IMG/VR virus record: IMGVR_UViG_3300032093_000174
Span: 1-55,093 of that record
Length of the DNA: 55,093 nucleotides
Source of the DNA: a virus
Reading direction: 5' to 3' (one strand)
Shown here: one piece after another, positions 25,709 to 35,300 of the stretch
Layout: each line of letters begins with the position of its first letter
Position numbering within the stretch: the first letter of the stretch is position 1
Program-made: the position numbers and the translations under genes
Notes under the pieces: generated by a model
Told to the model about the DNA's origin: nothing
Seen by the model: only the letters and a program-made list of their open reading frames with translations
The model's database searches: none

Positions 25709-26899
25709 ATGAGCGACACCTGCTTTCGTTACGATGTAGCGCCGATTGACAAGTACGAAGTGACCCCTGAGGGTTATCTTCGTGCCTGGGCAACCATTGC
25801 GCGTACTGGTGTACAACATTACACCGACGCTGATGGTTCCATTCGTCGCGAATATCGTCCCGAAACCGAAGTGGCGTCTCCTGAAAGCTTGGCCTCATTT
25901 GCGGGCAAAGCAATCACTCTTGAGCACCCGCCAGTCTTATTAGATAGTGCCAATACAAAGGACTATCAAATTGGCTTCAGTGGCACTGAAGTGGTATATG
26001 ACAACGGCTTTGTCCGGGCAGTTATGACCATCACTGATCAGGAAGCCATTGAGCGCATTATGCGTGGTGATGCGAAGGAGGTCAGCGCTGGCTATCGCGT
26101 CAATTATGAAGCGACTCCTGGCGTAACCGACAGTGGTGAGAATTACGATGGCATCCAAACGGAAATCAGCGGAAATCACATTGCTGTTGTTCGCAGAGGT
26201 CGCGCTGGCCCGCAAGTGAAGCTTCATCTAGATCGTCTGGATGCTGCCGATCCTTCTCTATTTACTCCCATTGAGGAACCATCTATGACTGCAAAAGTCA
26301 ATTTTGATGGCGCTGAGTTTGAGGTGACCGAGAGCGTAGCTCTGGCGATCACCAAAGAACGGGAAGACGCCAAAATGTCCTACGAGGACATGAAGAAAAA
26401 GTGCGACGAGCTGCAAGCCGCCGCTGATTCCATGAAGGCCGAAATGGATGCCATGGAAAAAGAAATGAAGGGCAAGTGCGACTCTGCCGAAGGGCGTGCC
26501 GATGCTCTTGCTCAAGAACTGGAAGGCCTTAAGACTGATCTTGAAGCCGCCCAGAAAGTGAATGTGGACGGTCTTGTCGAAGAGCGCATTGCTCTGATTG
26601 ATAAAGCTCGCACTTCGCTTGATTCCGCTTTTGATTTTGCTGGCAAGTCTGCTCGCGAAATCATGGAAGCTTCCATCAAGGCCGTTCGTGGTGATGCTGA
26701 TTTGTCGGAGCGTTCCGACGATTACGTGACTGCCATGTTCGACACGCTGGCCGAATCGCCCCGCGCTGATTCTGCTGCTACGGAAGAACTGCGCAAAGCC
26801 GTTGCTTCCATTGCCTCTCCAGTATCTGCTCCTTCGTCCTACATGGACAAGCTTCAGAATGCTTGGAAATCCCCCCTCTCCGTTTCTAAGGAGCGCTGA
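25709..26899 (+). CDS. Prohead protease-scaffold fusion (DUF2213)
   Basis: A 396-residue protein. Residues 1-180 match DUF2213 (RYDVAPI, TPEGYLRAWATIARTGVQHY, ITLEHPPVLL, then a strand and EVSAGYR), with H73 and S126 as candidate catalytic residues of the maturation protease. A long coiled segment follows (about 200-300: MSYEDMKKKCDELQAAADSM onward), then a charged helical end, as in scaffolding proteins. It would cleave scaffold and prohead proteins during maturation. It directly precedes the decoration-type and capsid genes, the usual order for this phage type. Confidence 0.85.
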   Translation: MSDTCFRYDVAPIDKYEVTPEGYLRAWATIARTGVQHYTDADGSIRREYRPETEVASPESLASFAGKAITLEHPPVLLDSANTKDYQIGFSGTEVVYDNGFVRAVMTITDQEAIERIMRGDAKEVSAGYRVNYEATPGVTDSGENYDGIQTEISGNHIAVVRRGRAGPQVKLHLDRLDAADPSLFTPIEEPSMTAKVNFDGAEFEVTESVALAITKEREDAKMSYEDMKKKCDELQAAADSMKAEMDAMEKEMKGKCDSAEGRADALAQELEGLKTDLEAAQKVNVDGLVEERIALIDKARTSLDSAFDFAGKSAREIMEASIKAVRGDADLSERSDDYVTAMFDTLAESPRADSAATEELRKAVASIASPVSAPSSYMDKLQNAWKSPLSVSKER

Positions 26900-26902
26900 T
26901 CC

Positions 26903-27463
26903 ATGCCTGTAACTTTTTCCGCGTCGGGGTCTCCCTCTGCTGGCGGCGTGCAACAGAGCTACGCTCTTGTTCATGACGCACTGCTGGAAGGACAACTCTC
27001 TGACACCCGCGACAACACGATTAGCACCTGCATCAACGAAACCACCGTTGTGCAGCCTTTTGGTGACCTTCAGGTTTACAACCTTGCTGGTACTGTTGCT
27101 AACTCTGCAACCACCATTTCTGGCGCAACTGGCACCGTTCTTGGCGTCAACGTGCTCACCTACGTTGATGAAACTGCACGGAATGCCGACAATCGCCCTG
27201 GCGTCAAAGTTCGTCAAGCGATGAACGTTGCAAACGAAGGTGCAGTGGCCGTTTACGTGACTGGTGCAGTGAATCCTGCTTCGCCTGTTCGCGTGCTGTA
27301 TGCCGCCAGTGGCACTGGCAAGGCTGGTCAATTCAGTCATGCTTTTGCTTCTGGCCGTACTGTTCGCCTGTCCAACGCTCGCTTCCTCACGTCTACCACC
27401 AGTTCTGGTCTTGCGATCCTGGAGCTGAATGGTCCGAGCTTCACTCTCTCTGCCGATTCTTGA
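26903..27463 (+). CDS. Head structural (decoration or cement-like) protein
   Basis: A 186-residue protein, MPVTFSASGSPSAGGVQQSY onward, beta-rich with many Thr, Ser and Val and short turns (SGTGKAGQFSHAFASGRTVR). Gene order protease-scaffold, this, major capsid protein is where DUF1073/DUF2213 phages carry a structural cement (P22 gp24-like) protein. Assignment is from position and composition; no catalytic motif is present. A ribosome site AGGAGG follows its stop, before the capsid gene. Confidence 0.6.
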   Translation: MPVTFSASGSPSAGGVQQSYALVHDALLEGQLSDTRDNTISTCINETTVVQPFGDLQVYNLAGTVANSATTISGATGTVLGVNVLTYVDETARNADNRPGVKVRQAMNVANEGAVAVYVTGAVNPASPVRVLYAASGTGKAGQFSHAFASGRTVRLSNARFLTSTTSSGLAILELNGPSFTLSADS

Positions 27464-27478
27464 TAGGAGGCCCTACTA

Positions 27479-28393
27479 ATGTCTGATTTTCGCATGGACG
27501 ATGCGGGCCTGTTTCTTGAGCGTCAGCTTGAGTACATTCGCCCCCAGGTATTTGAAATCGCTTATGCCGACATCAAATACCCCACGATTCTGCCTGTAAC
27601 CAGCGAAGCTGGCCCTGGCGCCCAAACCTTCACCTACCGTGTCATGGACTCCACTGGTGAGTTCCGTCTGATTGCGGATGCCGCCGATGATCTGCCCCGT
27701 GCCGACATCAGCCAGGTGGAAAAGAGCATCAACATTCGCTCCTTCGGTGGCTCCTTTGGTTACACCGTTCAGGAACTGCGTGCAGCTCAAATGGCCAACA
27801 TTGCTCTTGAGCAACGTCGCGCCGCTGCTGTGCGTCGTGCCTACGAGGAGAAAGTTGAAAGCGTTGCCATGTTCGGTGAATCCACCGTTAGCCTGGCTGG
27901 CTTCTTCAACAACGCCACTGTTGATGTGATTGCTGCTGACAAGTGGTTTACCACCTCCGGCACCACTGCTCAAGAAATGCTGGAACTGCTGAACTATGGC
28001 GTTAGCGCCATTATCAATGGTTCGCAAATGAAGGAGCAGCCCGACACCATTCTGCTGGCTTACGAGGACTACAACAAAGTGAGCACCACCCGTAACTCCG
28101 ATTCGTCGGACGTGACTGTGCTTGAGTATTTCCTGCGTACCAACCCCTACATCCGTAATGTTGAGCCCATCAACCAACTGACGAAGGGTAAGAACGGTGG
28201 CCGACTGAACACCAGCCGCATGGTGGTGTACAAGCGTGACCCTGAGAAAGTGCAACTGCACATCCCCCAGCCTCTTGAACTGTTCCCGCCCCAACAGCGT
28301 GGTCTGGAGTTCATTGTCCCTGCTCACGCTCGCGTGGGTGGTGTGGCTCTGTACTATCCCAAGAGCATGATCTACGTTCAGGCTTCATCCTGA
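27479..28393 (+). CDS. Major capsid protein (DUF2184 type)
   Basis: A 304-residue protein of the HK97-fold family DUF2184: LEYIRPQVFEIAYADIKYPT, an N-terminal beta part (ITYRVMDSTGE-like), RSFGGSFGYTVQELRAAQMA, an alpha spine with RRAYEEKVESVAMFGES, and a C-terminal PLELFPPQQRGLEFIVPAHA. It carries a strong ribosome site (AGGAGG 8 nt upstream), fitting abundant expression. Its composition is slightly richer in GC third positions than downstream genes, typical of highly expressed capsid genes. No separate cleavage peptide is evident. Confidence 0.88.
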   Translation: MSDFRMDDAGLFLERQLEYIRPQVFEIAYADIKYPTILPVTSEAGPGAQTFTYRVMDSTGEFRLIADAADDLPRADISQVEKSINIRSFGGSFGYTVQELRAAQMANIALEQRRAAAVRRAYEEKVESVAMFGESTVSLAGFFNNATVDVIAADKWFTTSGTTAQEMLELLNYGVSAIINGSQMKEQPDTILLAYEDYNKVSTTRNSDSSDVTVLEYFLRTNPYIRNVEPINQLTKGKNGGRLNTSRMVVYKRDPEKVQLHIPQPLELFPPQQRGLEFIVPAHARVGGVALYYPKSMIYVQASS

Positions 28394-28448
28394 ACCTAGA
28401 CAAGCAAGGGGCGTTAAGCTTTATGACAGTTCTTCTTGAACATTCAAA

Positions 28449-28835
28449 ATGTTAATCGCTTACCGCCCTGAGCTTGAAAATCCGCCGCGTGAAGGTGGTT
28501 TTGGCATTATCACTGATACTGGCCTGATTCAACTGGCTCCTGGTCTTAACCAGGACATCCCGGAGCTTCAATGGAAAACCGCACGACAGAATCAAACCGT
28601 TAAACGGTTGATGACTATCGGCGCTATTGAAGAAGTGAAAGAACAACTCACCGTGGAAACCATTCCTCAGGATGTTCAGACACTGGTCAACATGCCTCTG
28701 GTAGAAGCTTTTCGTATTCTTGAGGTGATTCACGATCTGGATCAACTTGCAGAATGGAAGAAAAGCGAAGGGCGCGTCAGAATTCGTAATGCCATTACCA
28801 AGCGTCAAGAAGCAATCAAGATCGGGAAGGCTTGA
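28449..28835 (+). CDS. Unknown head-completion region protein
   Basis: A 128-residue protein, MLIAYRPELENPPREGGFGI onward. An N-terminal strand segment (GGFGIITDTGLIQLAPG) is followed by helices (QNQTVKRLMTIGAIEEVKEQ, PLVEAFRILEVIHDLDQLAE) and a basic tail. It sits between capsid and connector genes, suggesting a head-tail accessory or chaperone. No family was recognised. Confidence 0.65.
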   Translation: MLIAYRPELENPPREGGFGIITDTGLIQLAPGLNQDIPELQWKTARQNQTVKRLMTIGAIEEVKEQLTVETIPQDVQTLVNMPLVEAFRILEVIHDLDQLAEWKKSEGRVRIRNAITKRQEAIKIGKA

Positions 28836-28837
28836 TC

Positions 28838-29152
28838 ATGACCGTTACTTACGAAAGCTTTCTTACGCGCTTCCCCGAATTCACCCCCCATCCATCGGGA
28901 ATTGTAAACGGGGCCATCACTGAAGCCACTGCCGACGCCTCGGAAGACGTGTTTGGCGATCAAACTGATCGTGCAGTAAAGCATCTAGCGGCACATATTA
29001 TTGCCATTCAACTTGCACAAATGGGCGTTCAAATTGGCGCCACTGAAGGCAAGGTATATGGCAAGGGGCTGGAGGCCACTCAATATGGCCAAGAGTTCAA
29101 ACGAATGCTTGAAACCGTTGCTGGTTCTTTCTCCATTGGCTTTGTCGCATGA
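28838..29152 (+). CDS. Head-tail connector (DUF4054-like)
   Basis: A 104-residue helical protein, TVTYESFLTRFPEFTPHPSG, with DRAVKHLAAHIIAIQLAQMG and a Gly-rich segment (KVYGKGLEATQYGQEFKRML). This fits the small adaptor family with an F...FPEF start, as in gp6-like / DUF4054 head completion proteins that bind under the portal. ATG 28838 is preferred over TTG 28832. Stop overlaps the next start. Confidence 0.7.
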   Translation: MTVTYESFLTRFPEFTPHPSGIVNGAITEATADASEDVFGDQTDRAVKHLAAHIIAIQLAQMGVQIGATEGKVYGKGLEATQYGQEFKRMLETVAGSFSIGFVA

Positions 29153-29538
29153 TTAACGGCCTCTCACCATTAGCTAATGCCACACTTGTGTGGTCGGTGG
29201 CTTCTGGTTATGCCGTTGATAGTGAAACGGGAAATTACATCTCCCTTTCATCAGGTGTGACATACTATGCCAGTTTGAAGCAAAAGCGCAATCCGCAGTA
29301 CGACTATTTGCTTGGTGCTGATAGTACGGCTGTCTACATGGAAGGACGACTGACGGGGCCATTGGCACTGTCTGGCATCACTCCCGGAAGCTCCGCTGTT
29401 GCAACAATCAATGGGAGGGAAGGACGGTTTGAGCTATTGCCAAACGAGCAAATTGCTGATCACTATTGGCAGTTTCTTGGCACGCCAATCAGAGGCATTT
29501 TTAGACTGGTTGGCAAAGGAAGCGTTCAAAACGTTTGA
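29149..29538 (+). CDS. Head closure-like protein
   Basis: A 129-residue protein, MINGLSPLANATLVWSVASG onward, strand-rich (ATLVWSV, YYASLKQKRNPQYD, VYMEGRLTGPLALSG, EGRFELLPNEQI). Gene order after a DUF4054-type connector and before the tail tube points to head closure (stopper). The ATGA overlap with the connector supports coupled translation. Assignment is by position; sequence features are only compatible. Confidence 0.55.
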   Translation: MINGLSPLANATLVWSVASGYAVDSETGNYISLSSGVTYYASLKQKRNPQYDYLLGADSTAVYMEGRLTGPLALSGITPGSSAVATINGREGRFELLPNEQIADHYWQFLGTPIRGIFRLVGKGSVQNV

Positions 29539-29574
29539 CGCTTAACCATTTTCTTTCCCATTGAGGATTTTCTC

Positions 29575-30153
29575 ATGCTCTACCACCCGACTGAACTGGT
29601 TAAGAGCCAAGACGTTATTGTGCGTGTTGGCTCTGTGGCTGGTGTGGCTCGCCCTGTGATCACGCAGAGTGGTGCTACGTTCACTGTGAGCGGTGCTCCC
29701 ACCCTCTTTACCCTGCAAGCAGCCACGACGGCCTCTGTGGCCTTTAACGACGGCAATACCGAGTTCTACCTGCTGGGTGGCGGCGGTTTTGCTGACAGCG
29801 TGATTGTCACCTCTCAGGCCACTGCTTCCATCACTTCTTACTTCCAGAAAGATGTGGATGGCACTGTTTTCATCCCCAACAGCTTTGACGAAGCTTTCCA
29901 AGTGGTTGCCGCTTCTCGCTACGACAAAACCCAGGAAGTGTATGTTGAGATTAATAAGCAACTGGGCGTGAGTGGCACTACGTTCTTCTATGACCGCGTG
30001 GCATTTGTTGCTGCGGTGATGAACTATAACGAAAGCTATCCTGCAGACAATCTGGTTGAATGCAGCTTCGACCTGATTAGCCGTGGTCGCATCGGCATTC
30101 ACCAGAATGCCACCAACACTGGCAGCATCATCCCGACTGCTCCCAATAGCTGA
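29575..30153 (+). CDS. Tail tube-like protein 1
   Basis: A 192-residue beta-rich protein, MLYHPTELVKSQDVIVRVGS onward. Its ending VECSFDLISRGRIGI resembles VECSFDFISAGAFAL of the gene at 42844, and the rest is a sheet-rich fold with short loops (ATTASVAFNDGNTEFYLLGG). Position before the chaperone pair and tape measure is that of the major tail tube protein. A terminator directly after the stop suits a strongly expressed structural gene. Confidence 0.65.
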   Translation: MLYHPTELVKSQDVIVRVGSVAGVARPVITQSGATFTVSGAPTLFTLQAATTASVAFNDGNTEFYLLGGGGFADSVIVTSQATASITSYFQKDVDGTVFIPNSFDEAFQVVAASRYDKTQEVYVEINKQLGVSGTTFFYDRVAFVAAVMNYNESYPADNLVECSFDLISRGRIGIHQNATNTGSIIPTAPNS

Positions 30154-30174
30154 CTTTCCTCCATCGTTTTTGCT

Positions 30175-30201
30175 AGCCTTCCTTTACGGGAAGGCTTTTT
30201 T
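30175..30201 (+). terminator. Terminator after tail tube gene
   Basis: AGCCTTCC (30175-30182), loop TTTACG, GGAAGGCT (30189-30196), then five to six T. It sits just before the GTG start of the next gene, so partial read-through is needed for downstream expression. Confidence 0.85.
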
Positions 30202-30204
30202 ATT

Positions 30205-30612
30205 GTGAATATTGCGCAGCTACGAGACACTATTACAACGCTGTTAAGCGCCAGCCCAAACCTAGTGGGTTCTTATGCGTTGCCCAATGGCACCACAATT
30301 CCTGCCATCTATGTGGTGGGTCAACAAGGTGTGCCTTCAGAGTTTAAGGCAACTGGACTAGAGGTGACAATGCGACAGTTTCCAGAGATTATCCCACGCT
30401 CACCACTGTGTAGCCTCAAAATGAACCAACTATGGGAAGTCATTTTGGTGCAATATACTCCCAGCGAAAACACTTTGCCGGTTGCAATGGACAGGATGGT
30501 TAGACGTTTCCCCGACTCCACGCCAAGATATTTTCCTGGTGATGACGTGGCCTATGAGCGCTGTCGATTTGTCATTCCAGATATGATTTTGCGCCCTCTG
30601 TATGGATCATGA
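30205..30612 (+). CDS. Tail completion-type protein
   Basis: A 135-residue protein with GTG start immediately after the terminator: MNIAQLRDTITTLLSASPNL, SYALPNGTTIPAIYVVGQQG, then RSPLCSLKMNQLWEVILVQY and a PDSTPRYFPGDD loop. The strand-helix layout is compatible with gpU/Gp17-like tail terminators or neck proteins. Location among neck and tail genes supports that, but no family is certain. The stop overlaps the next start by four bases. Confidence 0.5.
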   Translation: MNIAQLRDTITTLLSASPNLVGSYALPNGTTIPAIYVVGQQGVPSEFKATGLEVTMRQFPEIIPRSPLCSLKMNQLWEVILVQYTPSENTLPVAMDRMVRRFPDSTPRYFPGDDVAYERCRFVIPDMILRPLYGS

Positions 30613-31067
30613 GTGCCATTGTTGTTGGAGCACAGGTTATTGGCGGGGAAGGATGGGAGAAAAAACTACGCGCCGCTTTTGAAGCCTGGGCATCAGAAGA
30701 TATTGATGATGCCTATTGGGATGATCAATTCAAGGATGACAAGTGGGTTTATCAAAACGAAACAAGGCGTAAAAATGGAGAAGTGGTGGGCTCTCCTCGT
30801 GACATCTACGATTTAGGCGAGCTCTACGAAAGTGGGAGAGAATCTTTCAGGATCACTCAGGGGTCAATGGATATTACTGCGTCATGGAATTGGGATGCAA
30901 AGAATTCTTCTGGCAGGGCATATGCGTGGTATGTTCACGAAGGGCTTGGTACCAATGTCACTCCCCGCCCATGGACTGACGAATTGCAAGTGCCTAGCAG
31001 ATTTGAGGCCAGCAGTGTTCGCCTTGCATTGAGGCGTAGAATCAAGATTGCTTTCCAGAGCAAGTGA
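30609..31067 (+). CDS. HK97 gp10-like neck/tail completion protein
   Basis: A 152-residue protein, MSAIVVGAQVIGGEGWEKKL onward. The RAYAWYVHEGLGTNVTPRPW segment is the hallmark of the HK97 gp10-like family (A..vhyGt...rPFl), which occupies the neck. Central residues are acidic (EDIDDAYWDDQFKDDKWVYQ). ATGA overlap with the preceding gene; stop overlaps the next GTG start. Confidence 0.7.
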   Translation: MSAIVVGAQVIGGEGWEKKLRAAFEAWASEDIDDAYWDDQFKDDKWVYQNETRRKNGEVVGSPRDIYDLGELYESGRESFRITQGSMDITASWNWDAKNSSGRAYAWYVHEGLGTNVTPRPWTDELQVPSRFEASSVRLALRRRIKIAFQSK

Positions 31068-31327
31068 ATATTGATTATTTGTGGAGCGAGGACCAAACAG
31101 TCCACGCCATTAACTGCCTAATTGAAGGCACAGCCCTAGAAGCTGGTATCTTGTGTCTTGTTGCTTGCGGAGAAACTACCATTAGAATTTCAAACGAAAG
31201 TCACTCTCTCCTTGTTGAAGTGCCGCCTGATTTTCGTTCGGGCCACGAACGAGTGAAGGTGTTCAACGCATTGCTAAACATTCTTGACCATGAGCAAATA
31301 CAGCTTTCTTCTGGAAACCAAGACTGA
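31064..31327 (+). CDS. Small unknown tail-region protein, 87 residues
   Basis: GTG start at 31064 overlaps the preceding stop (GTGA). The product begins MNIDYLWSEDQTVHAINCLI and has the helix-strand layout ALEAGILCLVACGETTIRIS, VEVPPDFRSGHERVKVFNAL. It overlaps the next gene by 38 bases. It may be a tail assembly accessory; no family was recognised. Confidence 0.55.
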   Translation: MNIDYLWSEDQTVHAINCLIEGTALEAGILCLVACGETTIRISNESHSLLVEVPPDFRSGHERVKVFNALLNILDHEQIQLSSGNQD

Positions 31328-31841
31328 GGAGTTCTTTGAGCTTCTTCCAAATATTCGCATGAAGAAATATGGCGGATGGCTAGTGGCGGAAGCCATTGAG
31401 CAAGAGGAAATTAGCAAACTGCAAAGCCAAGCAACGATTCGCGCCGTTCAACTTGCAAAGCGCATCGCCACGGCGAAAGACATTCCCCTTGATGAGGCAT
31501 TCTCTTTGCTGCAAGGCGGTGCTGGCTCTATTACAGAAGCAGAACTACTCGCTGAATACACAGAAGAAACTCTCAGCATGATTACCAGCGGGTCTTCCGT
31601 GGAGAGCACTAACGCTCGCATGGCCACTGCTTTCGTGCGTTCTCGCGGGCAGGGGCTGGTGGATGGCGAATGGCAGGACTTGGCTGATTGGGACTTGGAA
31701 GACACGAAAACTCTGCCCCGTCGAGCCATCGCCAAAGTGGTGGAATTCATCTCCGCTGAGCAAGAAGCAGAAATGAAGGAGGCTGTAGATGGGGCAAAAA
31801 AATCCCAGAAGAGGAATACTCCTCAACAGCAGAACGCCTAG
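31290..31841 (+). CDS. Tail assembly chaperone, short form (gpG-like)
   Basis: The 183-residue zero-frame product begins MSKYSFLLETKTEEFFELLP and is mainly helical and acidic. Near its end the run of seven A (31796-31802) allows a -1 shift, continuing into the frame that holds the gene at 31961. This gpG/gpGT arrangement before the tape measure is the hallmark of siphovirus tail chaperones, which bind the tape measure and recruit tube protein. Start at ATG 31290; the TTG at 31284 is less likely. Confidence 0.8.
   Translation: MSKYSFLLETKTEEFFELLPNIRMKKYGGWLVAEAIEQEEISKLQSQATIRAVQLAKRIATAKDIPLDEAFSLLQGGAGSITEAELLAEYTEETLSMITSGSSVESTNARMATAFVRSRGQGLVDGEWQDLADWDLEDTKTLPRRAIAKVVEFISAEQEAEMKEAVDGAKKSQKRNTPQQQNA
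31796..31802 (+). promoter_or_regulatory. -1 ribosomal frameshift slippery site
   Basis: A AAA AAA read as GCA-AAA-AAA in the zero frame. After slipping back one base the ribosome enters an open frame with no stop until 32269. Confidence 0.8.
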
Positions 31842-32269
31842 AAGCTCAGGCCAGGAAGTTTCTGACTTCTCTCACTCCATGGAATGATCTTTATTTTCGA
31901 CTATCTGCGTCGGATTTTAAGGATGAGCGATGGAGTGCGAGATGTTTTGGGCGTCAACGAGTGAGCGATGTCAAAGCAGCTCTAAAGTTTCTAGAGAAAC
32001 ACGACATCACTAAATACAACATTCAAAGCGTAGCTGTAGCAAAGCTTGGTGCAATGGCTGCAGGGATGATGGGCGGCAAGAAGGTTTCAGTGAAGCCAGA
32101 AAACTTCCTACCGTTTGACGCGACAAAAGTCAAGAAAGATCATGGAGTCACAGACGAAAGCCTTATGGTATTGCAGCGTTTAATGAAGGAGCGCGTGATG
32201 AATGGGCGAGTGATTGCTTTGCTTGCCGAAGAAATCAAAGCCTTTAGTGGACGCAACCAAGGGCAATGA
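31802..32269 (+). CDS. Tail chaperone long-form extension (gpT-like)
   Basis: Through the frameshift, the extension begins IPEEEYSSTAERLEAQARKF and SLTPWNDLYFRLSASDFKDE and runs in frame into SDVKAALKFLEKHDITKYNI. The fusion product would have about 326 residues (171 plus 155). The internal GTG at 31961 could start a separate 102-residue protein, but the continuity of sensible protein sequence across 31803-31961 favours frameshift fusion. The extension normally contacts the tape measure. Confidence 0.8.
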   Translation: MPEEEYSSTAERLEAQARKFLTSLTPWNDLYFRLSASDFKDERWSARCFGRQRVSDVKAALKFLEKHDITKYNIQSVAVAKLGAMAAGMMGGKKVSVKPENFLPFDATKVKKDHGVTDESLMVLQRLMKERVMNGRVIALLAEEIKAFSGRNQGQ

Positions 32270-32302
32270 TTATAGAATTGGTAACATAGAGGGTTTTGTA
32301 AA

Positions 32303-35300
32303 ATGGCGGTTCAAGACGCAGAACTTAAGCTGAAGGTAAGTCTTGACCTAGCTTTTTTTCGGCAGCAATTACTGGGACTAGGACAAGCGGCTGCTGGCAC
32401 TTCAGTGCCTATCCAAGTTAAGTTTGATCGTCGCACCATTCAAAATGAACTAAATACACTTGGGCGCAATATTAGTCAGCGCACATATCGACTAGAGGTT
32501 GCAACCAATATTGAAGCTGAAATTAGAAACGCACAAAAGCTTGCTAAGTTGCTGCGTGAAATGCCAGCAGGTTCAAGAGGTGTCGCGGGTGTAACCAGCA
32601 AAGGATTCGGCCAGAAAGCTTTTTTGGGCGTCTCTCCATCGGAAATCAAACAACTATACAAGGCCGCAGCAGATGCAGGTTTAGTTGCTTTCAGGGAGTC
32701 TATCGCCAATAACAAAAGAGAGATTGCCAAGGAACTTGGATTAGTTGGAAAGGATTCAATTGCTGGGTTAGTAAATGGCCTAAACAGTCAAAATCCCGCA
32801 CTCCGAAAAGCCGCCCAAACTCTTGGTGAAGATTTACTTGCATCTGTCAAGGGTGTTCTTGGCATTGCATCTCCTTCTCGTGAATTCAAAAAAATTGGTG
32901 AAAACGTAGGACAAGGTTTTCAGCAGGGCATGCTGTCCTCTATGGACAAAGCATTTGATGCCGTAGAAGACTTGATGCGAGCACGTATGAGAGTGCTCGA
33001 TACGATTGCTCGTGGAGTTTTTCGTTTTGTGGGAATGGATCCCGTCGCGTTGAGAGCAGAAGCTGCTCAGCGTCGCGCATTGCCTGGCGTTAACTTTCCA
33101 GCAACGGTACCATCCCGCAATATTCCCATCGGACCATCTGGCACTGGAAGAGCTCTTCCCCCCGGCGCCACTCCATCAGCACTGCCCGGCACCGCTTTTG
33201 GCTCTCAACGCTATCTCCCCACCGCCTTAAGTGATGAATTAAAAACAATCTTACGAGGAGCCGCTTTTGCTTTCGTTGATTCCATCAAGCAACAAACGAG
33301 AAGTGTTCGCGTTGGTCTTGCCGCATCACAGCAACCATTGCTAGGTGGAAGCCGCATCGCAGGACTGCTCCCCGCTGGCGTGGGGCGTGTTTCCAATGTG
33401 TATTCAACTGGTGCTATTGGAGGGGAAACACGAGCTGAAATGATGGCTCGTCGCGAACGTGAAGCACGTATGCGTTCAGCCTTGCGTGGAATGGATGTTA
33501 TGGGCGGCGGCGCTGGCCGCCCTGCCGCTCCTTATAGCTATTCGTATAGAGGCGCACGTCCCACAGGTGCCATTATTCCTTACGCAGCGGCGGGAGCATT
33601 GGTGGCGCAACCGGGCGGCCCTCCCAGCGGTCCTCCAGGGGGCGGTGGCGGCCTGAGAGGAATGGTTGGTCAGTTTAGTCGAGCGCTTGGAAACATTCAA
33701 TTACCCGGCGCCGGAATGGTGCGCGAACTGGGCGATGAATTCGGCATGGCAACAAAACAAGTGTTGCTGTTTGGTACTGCCTATAAGGCCCTGGCTTTTG
33801 CCACGTCTTTCCCTGCACAAGTAGGACAAGCAGTTGGCGCACTACAGACTTTCAATAACACGCTCAAGGCAATTTCCCCTACCGCACAAGAGGTGAAGAG
33901 TTCTAACAAATTAATTCTAGATCTGGTTGATAAGTATAACGTGCCATTGCAGTCAGCTCGCGATGGATTTACCAAACTGTATGCTTCAATGCAACCGGCG
34001 GGTTTTAGTGGCGATGAAGTGAGGGCTGTCTTTACTGGCATCAGCAAGGCCGCCGCTGCATTTGGCATGAGCGCGGACAAGGTTGATCGTGTGAACTATG
34101 CCTTTGCTCAGATGGCAAGCAAAGGTCAAGTAATGAGTGAAGAATTGAAGGGACAGTTAGGCGATGTTTTGCCTGGGGCGATGGCAATTTTCGCTGAAGC
34201 TGCTGGATTCAAGGGACCAGATGCCATTCAAAAATTCTCAGCAGCCCTGGAAGAAGGTGCATACAAAGGAAGGGCGATGAAAGTATTGCTGCAGAATGTT
34301 GGCACAATCATGAACAAGGAATTCGGTCCTGGCGCGGAGGGAGCAGCAAGAACATTCCAGGGCGCAATGAATCGTATGCAAAATTCACTTACGCTTCTTT
34401 ATGAAGGCTTTGAACCCATTGCTGTTGGATTCTTGAATGCTGTTGTAATGCCGTTGACGGATGGAATTAAGCAAGTAACAGATGGGCTGAATGCTTTCCT
34501 CACGGGCACCGCCGCTAAAACCACTGGTGGATTTGCTTTCGCGCAACAATTAACGCAACTGAAGCCAGCTTTCGATGGAATTACCGCAAACATCAGAACT
34601 ATTCTTCCATTGTTTTCTCAGTTTGGACAGATTGCACTTGGCGTAGGCAAGGTATTGCTGCAGATTGCAGGAAATCCTTTAGCGGGATATTTGGCGAGAA
34701 TCTATGCCATTGTTTTACCGCTGACAATTGCGTTTAGCGCCATACGAAATGTAATCACAGGTGTTGTCGCTTCTGTCATGAGCATGAACGGGGCCGTGTT
34801 GCTTGGCACTCAGCGACTAGCGACTTTCCGTTCGATCATGCAAGCGACTAACTTGACTGCTTCTCAGGTTGCTACAGGACTTCGCATTGCGACTGCGGCG
34901 TTTATGACGCTAGGTAGCGCGGGAGTTTTGCTGGCTATTGGCGCTCTGATTGAAAGAATGTTTGCCCTGAAAGGGGCGCTAGATAGTATCTCTCAGTCTA
35001 CCATTGCCATGAGGGGAAATATTTCTGGCATGGCAAATGCTGGAATGGTTGGTGGCCTTAAAAATGTCTCCAAGGATCTGCAAAATCAATTGCGCACATA
35101 TGAACAGCTCAAGCCACTTGTTGGCGGGGGCACATTTGGGCCGAAGCGTCAACCAAGTAAGCAAGAAGCGCAAAAAATGCAAGAATTGGGGCTTGGTGGC
35201 TTCCTGGGAACGGACATATTTGGCAAACCCTTTATCAACGATTTTGTAGATGCCTCGCGAATCGTGGAGGCAAGGATCCAGCAACTTCGCTCTAACATTC

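Noticed and set aside
26258-27340. 360-residue minus-strand frame opposite scaffold and decoration genes
   Set aside because: The + strand genes have recognisable domains and ribosome sites; the minus frame reads as a shadow.
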